A DNA stretch of 32,843 bases from Halobellus clavatus (GTDB taxonomy: Archaea; Halobacteriota; Halobacteria; Halobacteriales; Haloferacaceae): assembly GCF_900107195.1 (NCBI RefSeq), contig NZ_FNPB01000022.1, positions 1 through 32,843 of the forward strand. The letters run 5' to 3'. Numbering within the stretch: the stretch's first letter is position 1; every line of letters begins with the position of its first letter. The notes under the pieces are model-generated. The model had not been told where the DNA came from. It did not search any database and was given only the letters and a program-made list of their open reading frames with translations. Positions 24,973-32,843 of the stretch are shown one piece after another. Made by a program: the position numbers and the translations under genes.

Positions 24973-26886
24973 ATGAGAGGTTTGTATCGTCCGATACGGA
25001 GGTGGTCGATTGCCTTCTCCGGACTTCTACTTTTCATCTGTACGCTTGGCTGGGTCCTTATCGATGGAGACGATGCCGTAGTCGACTTTCTCGAAGTAGC
25101 ACTACCAGCCACAATCGGGATTTGTTTGCTTATCGGCGGGATTTGGCTCGAACGAACTCACCAAGAGTCCCGAATCAGTCAACTGGCACTCTGGACAGGT
25201 GGTGGGGCGATCACTGGTGTTGCGGTTATTATCTGGTTCATTTTCGTTATCTCGCTCGAACATAATCCAGCCGCTGAGCCGGGGCAACTCGCCCTCAATG
25301 GAGCAGGGATTTTCATGGCAGCAGGCATCCTCCTGGGCTACTACGCAACTGGTTTACAGCAGCGCGAACGGGAGCTGGCGCGGTCTGAGGCACGGTTCCG
25401 AGCATTGACGGAGAACTCGTCGTTGGGCGTCGTGACTATCGACGAGACGAGCACAATACGGTATGCGAACGACGCTGTCAACGAACTCTTCGGATATGAA
25501 CAGTCAGCAATAGTTGGCGAACCACTAACGAAGCTAATGCCCGAGGAGTTGCGGGAATCGCATCAGAATGGGCTGGCCAAATATCTCTCAGGGGGGGAAC
25601 AAACGTTCGACTGGAACGGACTCGAGGCACACGGCCTTCGCGCCGACGGAGAGGAATTCCCGATCGAGATTAGCTTCGGGGAGTATCCTATTGACGGGGA
25701 TCATCTCTTTACGGGGATCATTCAGGACGTCTCAGATCGGAAAGTGGCAGAGCAACAACTCCGTAATCACACCTCGAAGGTGACACAGCTCCACGAGCTC
25801 GCTACCGAAATCACTAGAGCGGACTCGACGACAGCGATACGTCAACACGCTGCTGACGGCGCAGTCAAGTTATTCGATGCTGATGTCGCCCACCTCGCAG
25901 TAGTAGAAGGTGACCAACTGGTTCCGGTCACCAGTTCAAACCCTGGTAGTGTAGATGGTTATGACCCGGTACCAACCTCCTTCGGATACGCCGGGGAGAG
26001 TTACCAATCGAACACGGTTGTCCGGGTCGACGACCTCGGGGAGACTCGGGGGGTTACGGCGTCGCCAATCCGCGATGGTGGAGTACACCCCGAACCACAG
26101 GTCAGCAACGACCCTCGCGCATTGTTGAGTATTCCGCTCGGAGAATATGGTGTACTACAGGTGTTTTCGTTTGAGGCGAACGCGTTCGCCGAGCGCGACG
26201 AGGAAGTCGCGGAGATGTTATCGACTCACGTCGTGACAGCTCTCGAGCGACTGTCCGCAGAGGCGACGATTCGGCGAGAGCGTGACCGGCTGGAGGAATT
26301 TGCCGGTATCCTTTCGCACGATCTCCGGAATCCGTTGAACGTCGCCCGAGGACGGCTCGAATTCATCGATAGCACCGATAACAGTGAACACTTCGACGCC
26401 ATCGAGCGTGCGTTAGACCGTATGGAACGCCTCATCAAAGATATGCTCACACTCGCTCGACAGGGAGAAGCAGTCGGCGAGACAGAGACGATCTCCCTCA
26501 ATACTCTTGCTAAACAGGCTTGGCGAAACGTTGATACGGACACTGCGACACTCAAAGTCGAGACGGATCTGCGTCTCAACGCTGATCGCAGTCGCCTTCT
26601 CCAAATGTTCGAGAACCTCTATCGAAACGCGATCGACCACGGCGGCGAGGCCGTCACGATTCGTGTTGGAAGCCTTGAGATTGGTGATGGCTTCTTTATC
26701 GAAGACACCGGACCAGGGATTTCGACATCCGATCGCGAAGATGTATTCGAGAGCGGGTACACAACAAACCAAGACGGGACGGGTTTCGGGCTCGCGATCG
26801 TCAGCCGAATTATGGAGGCCCACGGTTGGTCGATCGAGGTCACCGATGGCACAGACGGGGGCGCTCGTTTCGAAATTCGGACGTGA
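24973..26886 (+). CDS. Membrane PAS-GAF sensor histidine kinase
   Basis: A 637-residue sensor kinase. Four membrane helices fill residues 9-30, 36-58, 70-95 and 105-125. A PAS domain follows (about 135-255: ARFRALTENSSLGVVTIDE, FGYEQSAIVGEPLTKLMPEEL), then a GAF-like domain (about 265-425). The HisKA box is ILSHDLRNPLN, with phospho-acceptor His449. The ATPase domain has FENLYRNAIDHGG, EDTGPGIS and GTGFGLAIV. All catalytic boxes are intact, so it should autophosphorylate. No response regulator is adjacent, as is common in haloarchaea. The stimulus is unknown; the hydrophobic N-terminus or the PAS/GAF pockets could sense redox, light or small molecules. Confidence 0.93.
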   Translation: MRGLYRPIRRWSIAFSGLLLFICTLGWVLIDGDDAVVDFLEVALPATIGICLLIGGIWLERTHQESRISQLALWTGGGAITGVAVIIWFIFVISLEHNPAAEPGQLALNGAGIFMAAGILLGYYATGLQQRERELARSEARFRALTENSSLGVVTIDETSTIRYANDAVNELFGYEQSAIVGEPLTKLMPEELRESHQNGLAKYLSGGEQTFDWNGLEAHGLRADGEEFPIEISFGEYPIDGDHLFTGIIQDVSDRKVAEQQLRNHTSKVTQLHELATEITRADSTTAIRQHAADGAVKLFDADVAHLAVVEGDQLVPVTSSNPGSVDGYDPVPTSFGYAGESYQSNTVVRVDDLGETRGVTASPIRDGGVHPEPQVSNDPRALLSIPLGEYGVLQVFSFEANAFAERDEEVAEMLSTHVVTALERLSAEATIRRERDRLEEFAGILSHDLRNPLNVARGRLEFIDSTDNSEHFDAIERALDRMERLIKDMLTLARQGEAVGETETISLNTLAKQAWRNVDTDTATLKVETDLRLNADRSRLLQMFENLYRNAIDHGGEAVTIRVGSLEIGDGFFIEDTGPGISTSDREDVFESGYTTNQDGTGFGLAIVSRIMEAHGWSIEVTDGTDGGARFEIRT

Positions 26887-27036
26887 AATCCGCTACACAA
26901 CCACGCTGAAATAGGCGGGTCAGCAGGATCGTACGTTGTGTCGCTCACTGTCGATTCCGTCGAAGTAGTACTGGACTCCGTCACCCAATTTTGAGAGCTT
27001 AATTATTTGATGAATGAGAATTAATCACACAATGGG

Positions 27037-27252
27037 ATGGTGCGCTACTGCACGAACCCAGATTGTCGTCGATACGACCGCCCGCTCCCCCGCGACGCTG
27101 GTCCCTGCCCGGACTGTGGCACCGCAGAACTGCGGATTGATGTGGATATCCCCCTCCACGTCTGTTCAGCCTGTGGCACCGCAAATGCCGGGGCGACAGG
27201 AGATTGCTGGTCGTGTGGAGCTTCACTCGACGACCAGGTTCGCAAACTCTGA
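27037..27252 (+). CDS. Double zinc-ribbon small protein
   Basis: A 71-residue protein with four cysteine pairs or near-pairs: CTNPDC, CPDCG, CSACG and CWSCG. They would form two zinc ribbons. Stand-alone zinc-ribbon proteins are frequent in haloarchaea and may be adaptors or nucleic-acid binders; no specific role can be given. The neighbouring gene at 27335 also ends in a zinc ribbon. Confidence 0.7.
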   Translation: MVRYCTNPDCRRYDRPLPRDAGPCPDCGTAELRIDVDIPLHVCSACGTANAGATGDCWSCGASLDDQVRKL

Positions 27253-27334
27253 CCAAACACAGACGTACAGATCAGTCGGGTCATCACCCACGGCCCGGTA
27301 ATTACTAACAAGTTTCCAGCATTATACGCAATTG

Positions 27335-27832
27335 ATGACGGACTGGCGATGGGTGACTGATACTGGCGCGGTGGGCGAAATTCCCGTCAGAGTCCTTCCA
27401 AATCAACAGGCCGAGTTCCTTGATCTTGATTTCTTAGAGGCCGTTCAAGAGGTCCAAATTAGATATGAACAGGCGGTCGAGACACGAATTGCTCCAGGCG
27501 ACATATGTATCATTACCGCCAGAATTAGTGATGTCAACACCGAGACGGAGCCAACGATAATCACGGTTGAAGTGCTGGACGCCGAGTTCATCCAGCAAGA
27601 TGAGGAGAATCGCACCGAGATTGATGAAATGATGGAGCATCTTGATGAAGCACGTCAGCGACGGCGGGAACAACGGGCCAACGAAACCTGTGACAATTGT
27701 GCTTCAATTGAGAGCGACACCCGATTGTCTGTGGAGCGAAAGCAAGGGGGACGCGATCTACATTACTGCGCACAGTGTGGTCGGTTGCTCTCTACCGAAG
27801 AGTATCAAGAGTGGATAGAGATTCACGATTAG
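27335..27832 (+). CDS. Unknown protein with C-terminal zinc ribbon
   Basis: A 165-residue protein. The N-terminal 85 residues look like a beta-rich domain (VGEIPVRVLPNQQAEFLDLDF, PTIITVEVLDAEF). A charged helix with DEARQRRREQRANE follows, then a zinc ribbon, CDNC and CAQCG, near the end. I do not recognise the family. ATG 27335 is chosen; a TTG one codon earlier is equally placed. Confidence 0.65.
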   Translation: MTDWRWVTDTGAVGEIPVRVLPNQQAEFLDLDFLEAVQEVQIRYEQAVETRIAPGDICIITARISDVNTETEPTIITVEVLDAEFIQQDEENRTEIDEMMEHLDEARQRRREQRANETCDNCASIESDTRLSVERKQGGRDLHYCAQCGRLLSTEEYQEWIEIHD

Positions 27833-27987
27833 CTCGAATTGAGAAATCCGTTAGTGACAACGGCGACTCATCGGCGGTCAGATTGATCCCGAGACCCTCC
27901 TCGGCTTCAAGCACGTAGTCAACATCTTCTTCCAGCATCCCTACCAGCGTTTTTCGACCCCTCGAGAAGTAGAGGACAGAACAACCG

Positions 27988-28341
27988 ATGATCGACACGG
28001 ATAGCCCACATTCGTTCGAGCAGTTCCGCGACCAATTCGAAGATGAGTGCGTCCTCACCGCGCTTGATCGAGCAGACTCTTCAGAGGGGGAGACCTTGGA
28101 GGTTCTCTTCCTCGATGATGAGTCTGGCCGTATCTACCGCGTCCTCAACGCAACTCGTGGCGCACCTGACTCAGGCTGGTTCGTCATCGCCCTCGCAGGA
28201 CCGAACCCTCAAGACGGTTTCGAGCGCCAGCGTCGCATCCACGACTCCGACACCCACCGAGTCCTCACCACCCAGGTCAAGAAGAACGACCAAGAAACGG
28301 GAGCTCGATCTGCAGAACCTTGCTCCGAAACACCCGAATAG
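27988..28341 (+). CDS. Small acidic hypothetical protein
   Basis: A 117-residue frame. Residues 1-80 have a convincing haloarchaeal composition (FEDECVLTALDRADSSEGETLEVLF, IYRVLNATRGAPDSGWFVIALAGPN). The last 35 are less regular, so the true end may be altered by a frameshift. I know no function. It lies upstream of the SWIM protein gene. Confidence 0.5.
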   Translation: MIDTDSPHSFEQFRDQFEDECVLTALDRADSSEGETLEVLFLDDESGRIYRVLNATRGAPDSGWFVIALAGPNPQDGFERQRRIHDSDTHRVLTTQVKKNDQETGARSAEPCSETPE

Positions 28342-28442
28342 TGTTCTCGACTTACAGAACGCCCTCAAGAGCATCGTCAGCCAGCACAAGCATAGATTAG
28401 CGATCAGAGACGTGGGCGTTTTTCACTCCCCTGCCAGCAGGT

Positions 28443-28459
28443 GGAGGAATCGCATCGTG
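28443..28459 (+). promoter_or_regulatory. Ribosome-binding site deciding the SWIM gene start
   Basis: GGAGG at 28443-28447 lies nine bases before GTG 28457. It supports this start over the later ATG at 28559. Confidence 0.45.
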
Positions 28460-28993
28460 AGTTCACACTCCACCGCATCGGCCAGAGACGCATCCAACTC
28501 GTCCCCAACGCTGCCTCAGAGTACTGACCGACGTGACGAACGCGCTCGTATCGAAACGATGGATGTCGCGCTCCTCAAGCAGGGCGGCATCTACTCAGTA
28601 ACCGGCGAGTCCGGGGAGACCTACACTGTCGACCTCATCGACGAAACGTGTACTTGTCCGGATTACCAAGATCGCGATCCAGAGGGCGGCTGTAAGCACG
28701 TCCGACGTGTCGCTATCGAAGTTGAAGAAGAGACGGTCCCCCGCCCCGACGGGAAACTCCCGTCATCGGCACTCACCACATCAATCCAAGAGGACGACGA
28801 CAACGACGTCCGTGAGGACGCTGACTACCAGCAGGCAGAAGCCGCCATCATCGACGCCATCCAAGACCGCGAGGAAGAAATCGCCCGGCTTCAGTCAGAG
28901 ATTGAGGCGCTCGAATTCGTCACCGACACGCTCGAGGCCATCCGCAAACTTGACGAGGACTTTAGTCTCGACGCGATTCGAGACCAGCGGTAG
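28457..28993 (+). CDS. SWIM zinc-finger protein
   Basis: About 178 residues. The SWIM motif is complete: CTCPDYQDRDPEGGCKH gives CxCx(n)CxH zinc ligands, followed by RRVAIEVEEETVPRPDGKLP. The C-terminal 60 residues form an acidic coiled coil (REEEIARLQSEIEALEFVTDTLEAI). SWIM domains bind DNA or protein; such proteins are widespread on haloarchaeal plasmids and their role is unclear. The GTG start at 28457 has a Shine-Dalgarno match and lets the conserved DRRDERARIETMDVALLKQGG segment be included. A later ATG (28559) would begin inside that segment. Confidence 0.75.
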   Translation: MSSHSTASARDASNSSPTLPQSTDRRDERARIETMDVALLKQGGIYSVTGESGETYTVDLIDETCTCPDYQDRDPEGGCKHVRRVAIEVEEETVPRPDGKLPSSALTTSIQEDDDNDVREDADYQQAEAAIIDAIQDREEEIARLQSEIEALEFVTDTLEAIRKLDEDFSLDAIRDQR

Positions 28994-29014
28994 ATCACCT
29001 ACAGCTCCACACCT

Positions 29015-29266
29015 ATGAATTCGTCCACTCACCACGATCGAACGGTAACCATCGACGTGCAGATTCCCCTTGGTGCAACAGAGGACCTCGACGAATCAAT
29101 TCCAGCCGACATCTACCCCGACTGGCTTCAAGAACGCCTCAATGAAGCGCTCTCCGATCTCTCTGCCACCCCTGACCATCCCGGTGTTCTCGGGGTCGAC
29201 GTCGACGCCATCACGGTAACCGAAGTCACGAGGCACGAATCGGGCCCCGCTTACTGCCGAGTTTAG
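29015..29266 (+). CDS. Small acidic hypothetical protein
   Basis: An 83-residue protein starting 21 bases after the SWIM gene stop, so probably co-transcribed. It has a beta-strand start (RTVTIDVQIPLGATEDL) and a second strand region near the end (VLGVDVDAITVTEVTRHE). No family is recognised. The IS element is inserted 21 bases after its stop. Confidence 0.55.
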   Translation: MNSSTHHDRTVTIDVQIPLGATEDLDESIPADIYPDWLQERLNEALSDLSATPDHPGVLGVDVDAITVTEVTRHESGPAYCRV

Positions 29267-29279
29267 CGATATCTAGTTT

Positions 29280-29287
29280 TATATAAT
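29280..29287. repeat. Left target-site duplication of the IS
   Basis: TATATAAT directly precedes the left end of the element and is repeated after its right end at 30220-30227. It is an 8-bp duplication made on insertion. Confidence 0.85.
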
Positions 29288-30219
29288 GGCTCTGGTGAAT
29301 CGCTGCACTGCAGCAGGATAGGTCGTCAAATCAAAGGAGGTGAAGCGGGAAACCCGCGGTGGTTATGTCGAAGATTTCCCGCTTGACATCGAAAGCGGTC
29401 ACGTTAGCTAAAAATGGTGTTGGTGGCCGAGGCGAAGTCGCCGCCCCCGAAGGGCGGCTTCGCCGACTACGCTCTTGTATCGCTCCACTGTCTACGGGTT
29501 TACCTCGATGAGTCGTACCGCAACGCTCTCGATCTGCTGAGCGAAATGCCGCATATTCTCGCCGAGATCGGCCTCGAAGAGGGCGATCTCCCTGACCACT
29601 CGACGTTAGTAAAGGCGTTTGATAGCTTCGAGATGAAGATCTGGCGAGTGCTGCTGCGCCTGTCGGCGCAGCTGCACGACCTCTCGGGTCACGCCGCCAT
29701 CGACGCGACGTTCTTCGACCGCGAAAACGCCAGCAAGCACTACTGCCGCCGGATGAATTATCGCGTTCAAACACTCAAAGCGACCGCTCTCGTCGATACA
29801 GTATCTCAAGCTGTCCTTGACGTTCACTGTACGACCGAGAAAACACACGACACACAGCTCGGCTGGCAGGTCGCCTCCCGCAACGCAGGCGACCTGACCA
29901 GCCTCGCCGCTGACAAGGGATACGATTGGATGGATTTACGCGAAAAACTGCGTGAAGAAGACGTGAGAACGCTGATTAAGCATCGCATCTTCCGGCCCAT
30001 CGACCACGCGCATAACGCGCGGGTCGATGGGCCTCGCTACCGCCAGCGATCGATGTGTGAGACCGTCTTCTCGTCGATCAAGCGCACGCACGGCGATGCC
30101 GTGCGTGCGCGGACGTGGTACCGTGAATTTCGTGAACTCGTCTTGAAATGTGTCGTTCACAACATCAAGCGAGCAGTGTAACCGTGAAATCAAGCGCTGT
30201 CTGGCGATTCACCAGAGCC
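29288..30219 (+). mobile_element. ISH1-like insertion sequence (IS5 family)
   Basis: A complete 932-base element. Its ends are perfect 16-bp inverted repeats, GGCTCTGGTGAATCGC at 29288-29303 and the complement at 30204-30219. It is flanked by 8-bp direct repeats TATATAAT, so it transposed here as one unit. The transposase gene inside is frameshifted. The target looks like a TATA element. Confidence 0.9.
29365..30181 (+). pseudogene. IS5-family (ISH1-like) transposase, frameshifted
   Basis: The gene begins at ATG 29365 (MSKISRLTSKAVTLAKN). It changes frame near 29450: the first frame gives AAPEGRLRR, and from there the true sequence runs on in the next frame as GGFADYALVSLHCLRVYLDE. The rest is typical of the family, with the DDE catalytic acids in the GHAAIDATFFDRE, SLAADKGYDW and RSMCETVFSSIKR segments. 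A net one-base indel is the only visible damage, so the copy is recent. Programmed frameshifting is possible, but no slippery heptamer is obvious at the site. Confidence 0.85.
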
Positions 30220-30227
30220 TATATAAT
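30220..30227. repeat. Right target-site duplication of the IS
   Basis: TATATAAT directly follows the right inverted repeat and matches the left copy exactly. Confidence 0.85.
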
Positions 30228-30331
30228 TGACCTCAGGAAATAGGTTAGTAGAAATCAGAGAGTCAATGTAGGTCGCATTAACCAGCAATAATTATTTGAA
30301 TCTCATAATAAAAACAAACTCAAAGAAAGAC

Positions 30332-30339
30332 TTATATAT
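30332..30339 (+). promoter_or_regulatory. TATA element of the flavin oxidoreductase gene
   Basis: TTATATAT is centred about 24 bases before ATG 30360. The transcript should be leaderless. Confidence 0.6.
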
Positions 30340-30359
30340 GAATTTGGCTTTTTTTCTTT

Positions 30360-30995
30360 ATGGCTGAGCATTCAGCACGCATTACTAATGTTAGTAATGT
30401 TGGAAAATCCACTATTGCGCTCACCCTCAAGACGGATGAGTCGATTGAGGCTCTTCCTGGTCAGTTCGTGCTTCTCCAAGCTGAAATAGACGGAGAAGAG
30501 GAAACAGGTTACTACACGATTTCCTCACCAACTGTTGATTCTTCGTTTGAAGTTACCGTCGGTGTTGACTCTGAGAGCAAGTTTTCCACATGGCTCGCAG
30601 AACGGGAAACTGGAGATACAATCCAAATTAAAGGACCCTTTGGGAAGATCGCTTACGATGATGAGGGAGATGTTGTTACTATCGCGGGTGGTCCCGGAAT
30701 TGGTCCAGCTGTTGCTATTGCCGAACGTGCTACGGAAAATAATCATAGCGCTACTGTCATATATCAAGACGATACTCCAGCACATAAGAAACGTCTGAAC
30801 TCACTATCAGACCGTGGCCAAACTGTCCGAATATTCCACCACGATGAAGAATCACTGAAGACAGCTATCGGAGAACATAGGTCATCAGGTACTATTTATA
30901 TATTCGGCTTTTCCGACTTCTGTAACAAAGCAAAACGCATCCTAGAGTCCGTTGGTGGTGACCCAGAAGGGGCACACGTCGAGAGTTTCGGCTAA
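30360..30995 (+). CDS. FNR-superfamily FAD/NAD(P) oxidoreductase
   Basis: A 211-residue two-domain protein. The flavin domain (1-95) has PGQFVLLQ and GYYTISSP, the latter in place of RxYSxxS. The nucleotide domain (about 98-205) has IAGGPGIGPAVAIAE and ends GGDPEGAHVESFG. No 2Fe-2S domain is fused, so it may pass electrons between a ferredoxin or similar carrier and NAD(P)H. The changed flavin motif lacks the usual arginine. Codon use is AT-rich compared with the region before the IS. No obvious partner gene is adjacent, so the substrate is unknown. Confidence 0.82.
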   Translation: MAEHSARITNVSNVGKSTIALTLKTDESIEALPGQFVLLQAEIDGEEETGYYTISSPTVDSSFEVTVGVDSESKFSTWLAERETGDTIQIKGPFGKIAYDDEGDVVTIAGGPGIGPAVAIAERATENNHSATVIYQDDTPAHKKRLNSLSDRGQTVRIFHHDEESLKTAIGEHRSSGTIYIFGFSDFCNKAKRILESVGGDPEGAHVESFG

Positions 30996-31119
30996 CTGGA
31001 GTCCTACGAAATGGATTCCAAACCGTAGATACTGGGACCACAATCTATTCATCCGTCGATTGTTATACCTCAACGATGTAGACGTCAGTTCTAAGACAGG
31101 AAAGGGTTTTCGTACCCGA
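30996..31119. other. Non-coding stretch
   Basis: No protein-like frame or RNA gene is seen between the oxidoreductase stop and the TnpB remnant. Confidence 0.35.
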
Positions 31120-31240
31120 TCAATCGTCCTCGGCCACGCGGTCGGGAATGACGTCCCAATCCACACCTTCCTTGGCGAGTCGGATAGATTGGTTGTATAC
31201 CGACCTCGCTTCGAGGGTGGCGTCGTACAGCGAAACATAT
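31120..31240 (-). pseudogene. Remnant of an IS1341-type TnpB gene
   Basis: About 39 codons read SLYDATLEARSVYNQSIRLA then KEGVDWDVIPDRVAEDD and a stop. This matches the N-terminal region of haloarchaeal TnpB (OrfB) proteins as I know them. The start and everything downstream are missing. Confidence 0.5.
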
Positions 31241-31295
31241 AATTAAAATCTACAACTTTATAGAGTCACCAACATAGGGTAAATACTATTTTAAT

Positions 31296-31988
31296 TTATA
31301 AGTATGCCGCAGTAACGTGATCACTCTCAAGCAGACCTGCGCCGGTATCCTCTTCGACGATACGACCATTTTCAAGTAGATATGCACGGTCTGCCATAGC
31401 TAGCGCCTCGTTAACGTGCTGTTCAACGAGTAAAACAGTCACATCTTCACTTATCTCTTGAATCTTTTCAAACACACGCTCTGTAATCTGTGGCGCTAAC
31501 CCCTCTGAAGGTTCGTCAAGGGCTAAAATACGAGGCTGAGCCATCAAACCACGACCCAAAGCTAGCATCTGTTGCTGTCCACCACTCATTGAACTAGCAC
31601 GCTGGTCAGCGCGCTCCTCCAAGATGGGAAAGAGTTCGTAAACCTCGTTTAATGTATTTTCCAGTTCATCTCTCTGAGTGTAAGCACCCATCTCAAGATT
31701 CTCTCTCACCGTCATTTCGCCGAAAAGGTTCCGTTTTTCAGAGACGTGAACGAACCCTTGCTTTACAATATCTGAGGGGGTGAGCGAATTTATATTCTCA
31801 CCCCACAGTGAAACATCACCATCATCTATGGGATGGAGTCCAGATATTACATCTAGTAACGTAGATTTGCCAGCACCATTTGGTCCGACAATCGCTACGA
31901 CATTATCCTCCTCTGAAACATACATCGAGAGGTCCCAGAGCACCTGAATATTTCCATATGAGACGTCAATTTCGTCTACTTCAATCAT
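31296..31988 (-). CDS. livF: Branched-chain amino-acid-type ABC transporter ATPase LivF
   Basis: A 230-residue ABC ATPase. Walker A is IVGPNGAGKSTLL, the signature is SSMSGGQQQMLALGRGLM, Walker B is ILALDEPSEGLAP, and the switch histidine sits in LLVEQHVNEAL. The short length, the SEKRNLFGEMTVRENLEMG segment and the place after livG identify LivF. It would energise uptake of branched-chain amino acids or other small carboxylates and amides. Its ATG overlaps the livG stop by one base (TAATG). An AT-rich tract follows its stop, and no periplasmic binding-protein gene is in the window. Confidence 0.9.
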   Translation of the reverse strand: MIEVDEIDVSYGNIQVLWDLSMYVSEEDNVVAIVGPNGAGKSTLLDVISGLHPIDDGDVSLWGENINSLTPSDIVKQGFVHVSEKRNLFGEMTVRENLEMGAYTQRDELENTLNEVYELFPILEERADQRASSMSGGQQQMLALGRGLMAQPRILALDEPSEGLAPQITERVFEKIQEISEDVTVLLVEQHVNEALAMADRAYLLENGRIVEEDTGAGLLESDHVTAAYL

Positions 31989-32710
31989 TAGTTGGCTCCC
32001 AAATATGCTTCAATGACCCTCTCATCGGTTTTGATTTCTTTCGGTGTGCCATCCGCAATCTTCTGGCCACTATTCAGGACAATAATCCGATCAGCGACAC
32101 TCATAATAGCATCTGTAATATGCTCAACCCAAAAAACTGCTATACTTCTTTCGTCACGTATTCGACGAATTATATTGGTTAGGTCTTCTACCTCTCCCGG
32201 TGTAAGACCACTTGCGATTTCATCAAGTAAGAGGAGCTGTGGATCTGAGGCTAGTGCCCGAGCAAGCTCAAGTTGTTTTTGTTGAGCCACTGGGAGAACA
32301 CCAGCACTCATATCCGCTTTACCATCTAGGCCAACAAACTCTAGTGCCTCCTGAGCTTTCTCTTCTGCCTTCGAGCGATCAAGTGACTTCTCATCCCCAA
32401 AAAATGCTCCTGCAACAGCATTCTCCAATACGGTCATTCCCTTGAATACGCGCACAATCTGAAATGTTCTAATTACTCCTTCACGAGCAATTTGGTGAGT
32501 ATCTGATCCAATCAGGTTTGTTCCATCAAAAGTGATTTTACCGCCTGGCTCTGGTTGATAAATTCCTGTAATTGTGTTAAATAAGGTAGTTTTTCCTGCA
32601 CCATTTGGCCCGATGAGACCAACGATTTCAGAGTCATTAATTTCAAAGTTAACATTATCGACAGCTGTTAGACCGCCGAACTTCTTGCTGACATTCGACA
32701 CCTCCAACAT
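31988..32710 (-). CDS. livG: Branched-chain amino-acid-type ABC transporter ATPase LivG
   Basis: About 240 residues from [13 protein letters not shown]. Walker A is [13 protein letters not shown], the signature reads [15 protein letters not shown] in place of LSGGQ as often in LivG, and Walker B is [11 protein letters not shown]. The end has the LivG-type [21 protein letters not shown] and [10 protein letters not shown] longer start at 32737 adds nine residues (MNHSLYDLS); the ATG at 32710 gives the family's usual beginning. It forms the ATPase pair with LivF. The gene before it on this strand is cut by the window edge. Confidence 0.9.
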   Translation of the reverse strand: MLEVSNVSKKFGGLTAVDNVNFEINDSEIVGLIGPNGAGKTTLFNTITGIYQPEPGGKITFDGTNLIGSDTHQIAREGVIRTFQIVRVFKGMTVLENAVAGAFFGDEKSLDRSKAEEKAQEALEFVGLDGKADMSAGVLPVAQQKQLELARALASDPQLLLLDEIASGLTPGEVEDLTNIIRRIRDERSIAVFWVEHITDAIMSVADRIIVLNSGQKIADGTPKEIKTDERVIEAYLGAN

Positions 32711-32776
32711 CGATAAGTCATATAGTGAATGATTCATATATTAATCTTCGCTCTTGTGAAGTACATTGTTGGTGAG

Positions 32777-32843
32777 TCAGAGAACTGCTCGGACAATCTC
32801 TTTGAGTGCTTCTCTACCCGGTTTGCGGAGGATTCGTCGCCGA
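32777..32843 (-). CDS. C-terminal end of an upstream gene, probably a Liv permease
   Basis: The last 21 codons of an open frame at the window edge read RRRILRKPGREALKEIVRAVL and a stop, on the same strand as livG and 66 bases before it. Position suggests the permease LivM, but the visible part is too short to confirm. Confidence 0.45.
   Translation of the reverse strand, partial: RRRILRKPGREALKEIVRAVL

Noticed and set aside
27792-28058. Minus-strand frame between the zinc-ribbon gene and the next hypothetical gene
   Set aside because: Part of it (GMLEEDVDYVLEAEEGLGIN) looks protein-like, but it overlaps both plus-strand genes and has no recognisable family. At most it is a remnant.
29365-29460. 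Programmed ribosomal frameshift in the transposase
   Set aside because: Related ISH1-type transposases as I know them are single frames, and no slippery sequence is evident. A one-base indel is the simpler reading.
1-32843. CRISPR array, tRNA or rRNA genes
   Set aside because: No regularly spaced repeats and no tRNA-like or rRNA-like segments were recognised on reading. Diverged RNA genes could still be missed without a covariance search.

Overview
The window looks like accessory DNA of a haloarchaeon (class Halobacteria). Most proteins are strongly acidic and most genes GC-rich. Several promoters have TATA elements 24-32 bases before the start codon, the spacing of leaderless or short-leader archaeal transcripts. 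The family content also fits: two TBP paralogs, a phiH1-repressor-like winged helix, a HalOD1-like protein, an ISH1-type insertion sequence and small zinc-ribbon proteins. No tRNA, rRNA or CRISPR array was seen. Remnants, frameshifts and base-composition breaks suggest a megaplasmid or a genomic island.

Layout. (1) 249-6183: quinol-type nitric oxide reductase norB; a divergent metal-sensor-like regulator; and a metallochaperone / P1B-type ATPase / FmdE-like gene run behind a promoter with a 9-bp direct repeat. (2) 6218-8310: a remnant, a zinc-ribbon-less SUI1 protein, a TRAM protein, an unknown acidic protein and a winged-helix regulator with an 11-bp inverted repeat at its promoter. (3) 8634-8762: a small MITE-like element. 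(4) 8785-13290: a defence locus with a PD-(D/E)XK nuclease-APAZ protein overlapping a short, catalytically inactive Argonaute (SPARDA-like). Divergent from it is a two-gene unit, a possible antitoxin-like protein and a PIN nuclease.

(5) 13324-22020 is the most unusual part. Read on the minus strand it is AbrB-like gene, single-chain restriction-methyltransferase, helicase start remnant, TBP paralog 1, methyltransferase C-terminal remnant, SNF2-type helicase (broken by one in-frame TGA), TBP paralog 2. The remnants and the ATGA-type overlaps show two tandem copies of a three-gene cassette, methyltransferase-helicase-TBP, that have partly collapsed. A TATA-binding-protein paralog built into a restriction-type operon, twice, is the best candidate for an undescribed system. 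Both TBPs have lost the DNA-intercalating phenylalanines of the N-terminal lobe.

(6) 22112-24205: an SH3-like small protein and, divergently, a DUF262-HNH protein of the GmrSD/SspE type. (7) 24213-29266: regulators and signalling (phiH1-like repressor, HalOD1-like protein, membrane PAS-GAF histidine kinase), two zinc-ribbon proteins, a SWIM-finger protein and small hypotheticals. (8) 29288-30219: a complete ISH1-like IS5-family element with 16-bp ends and an 8-bp target duplication, its transposase frameshifted. (9) 30228-32843: a visibly AT-richer segment with a flavin oxidoreductase, a TnpB remnant and livF/livG of a branched-chain amino-acid-type ABC transporter, plus the end of a further gene at the window edge.

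Together, regions 4-6 form a defence island with three independent anti-invader systems: Argonaute-nuclease, restriction-type cassette and DUF262 nuclease. It lies between a denitrification/metal block and a signalling block, with mobile-element debris at several junctions.
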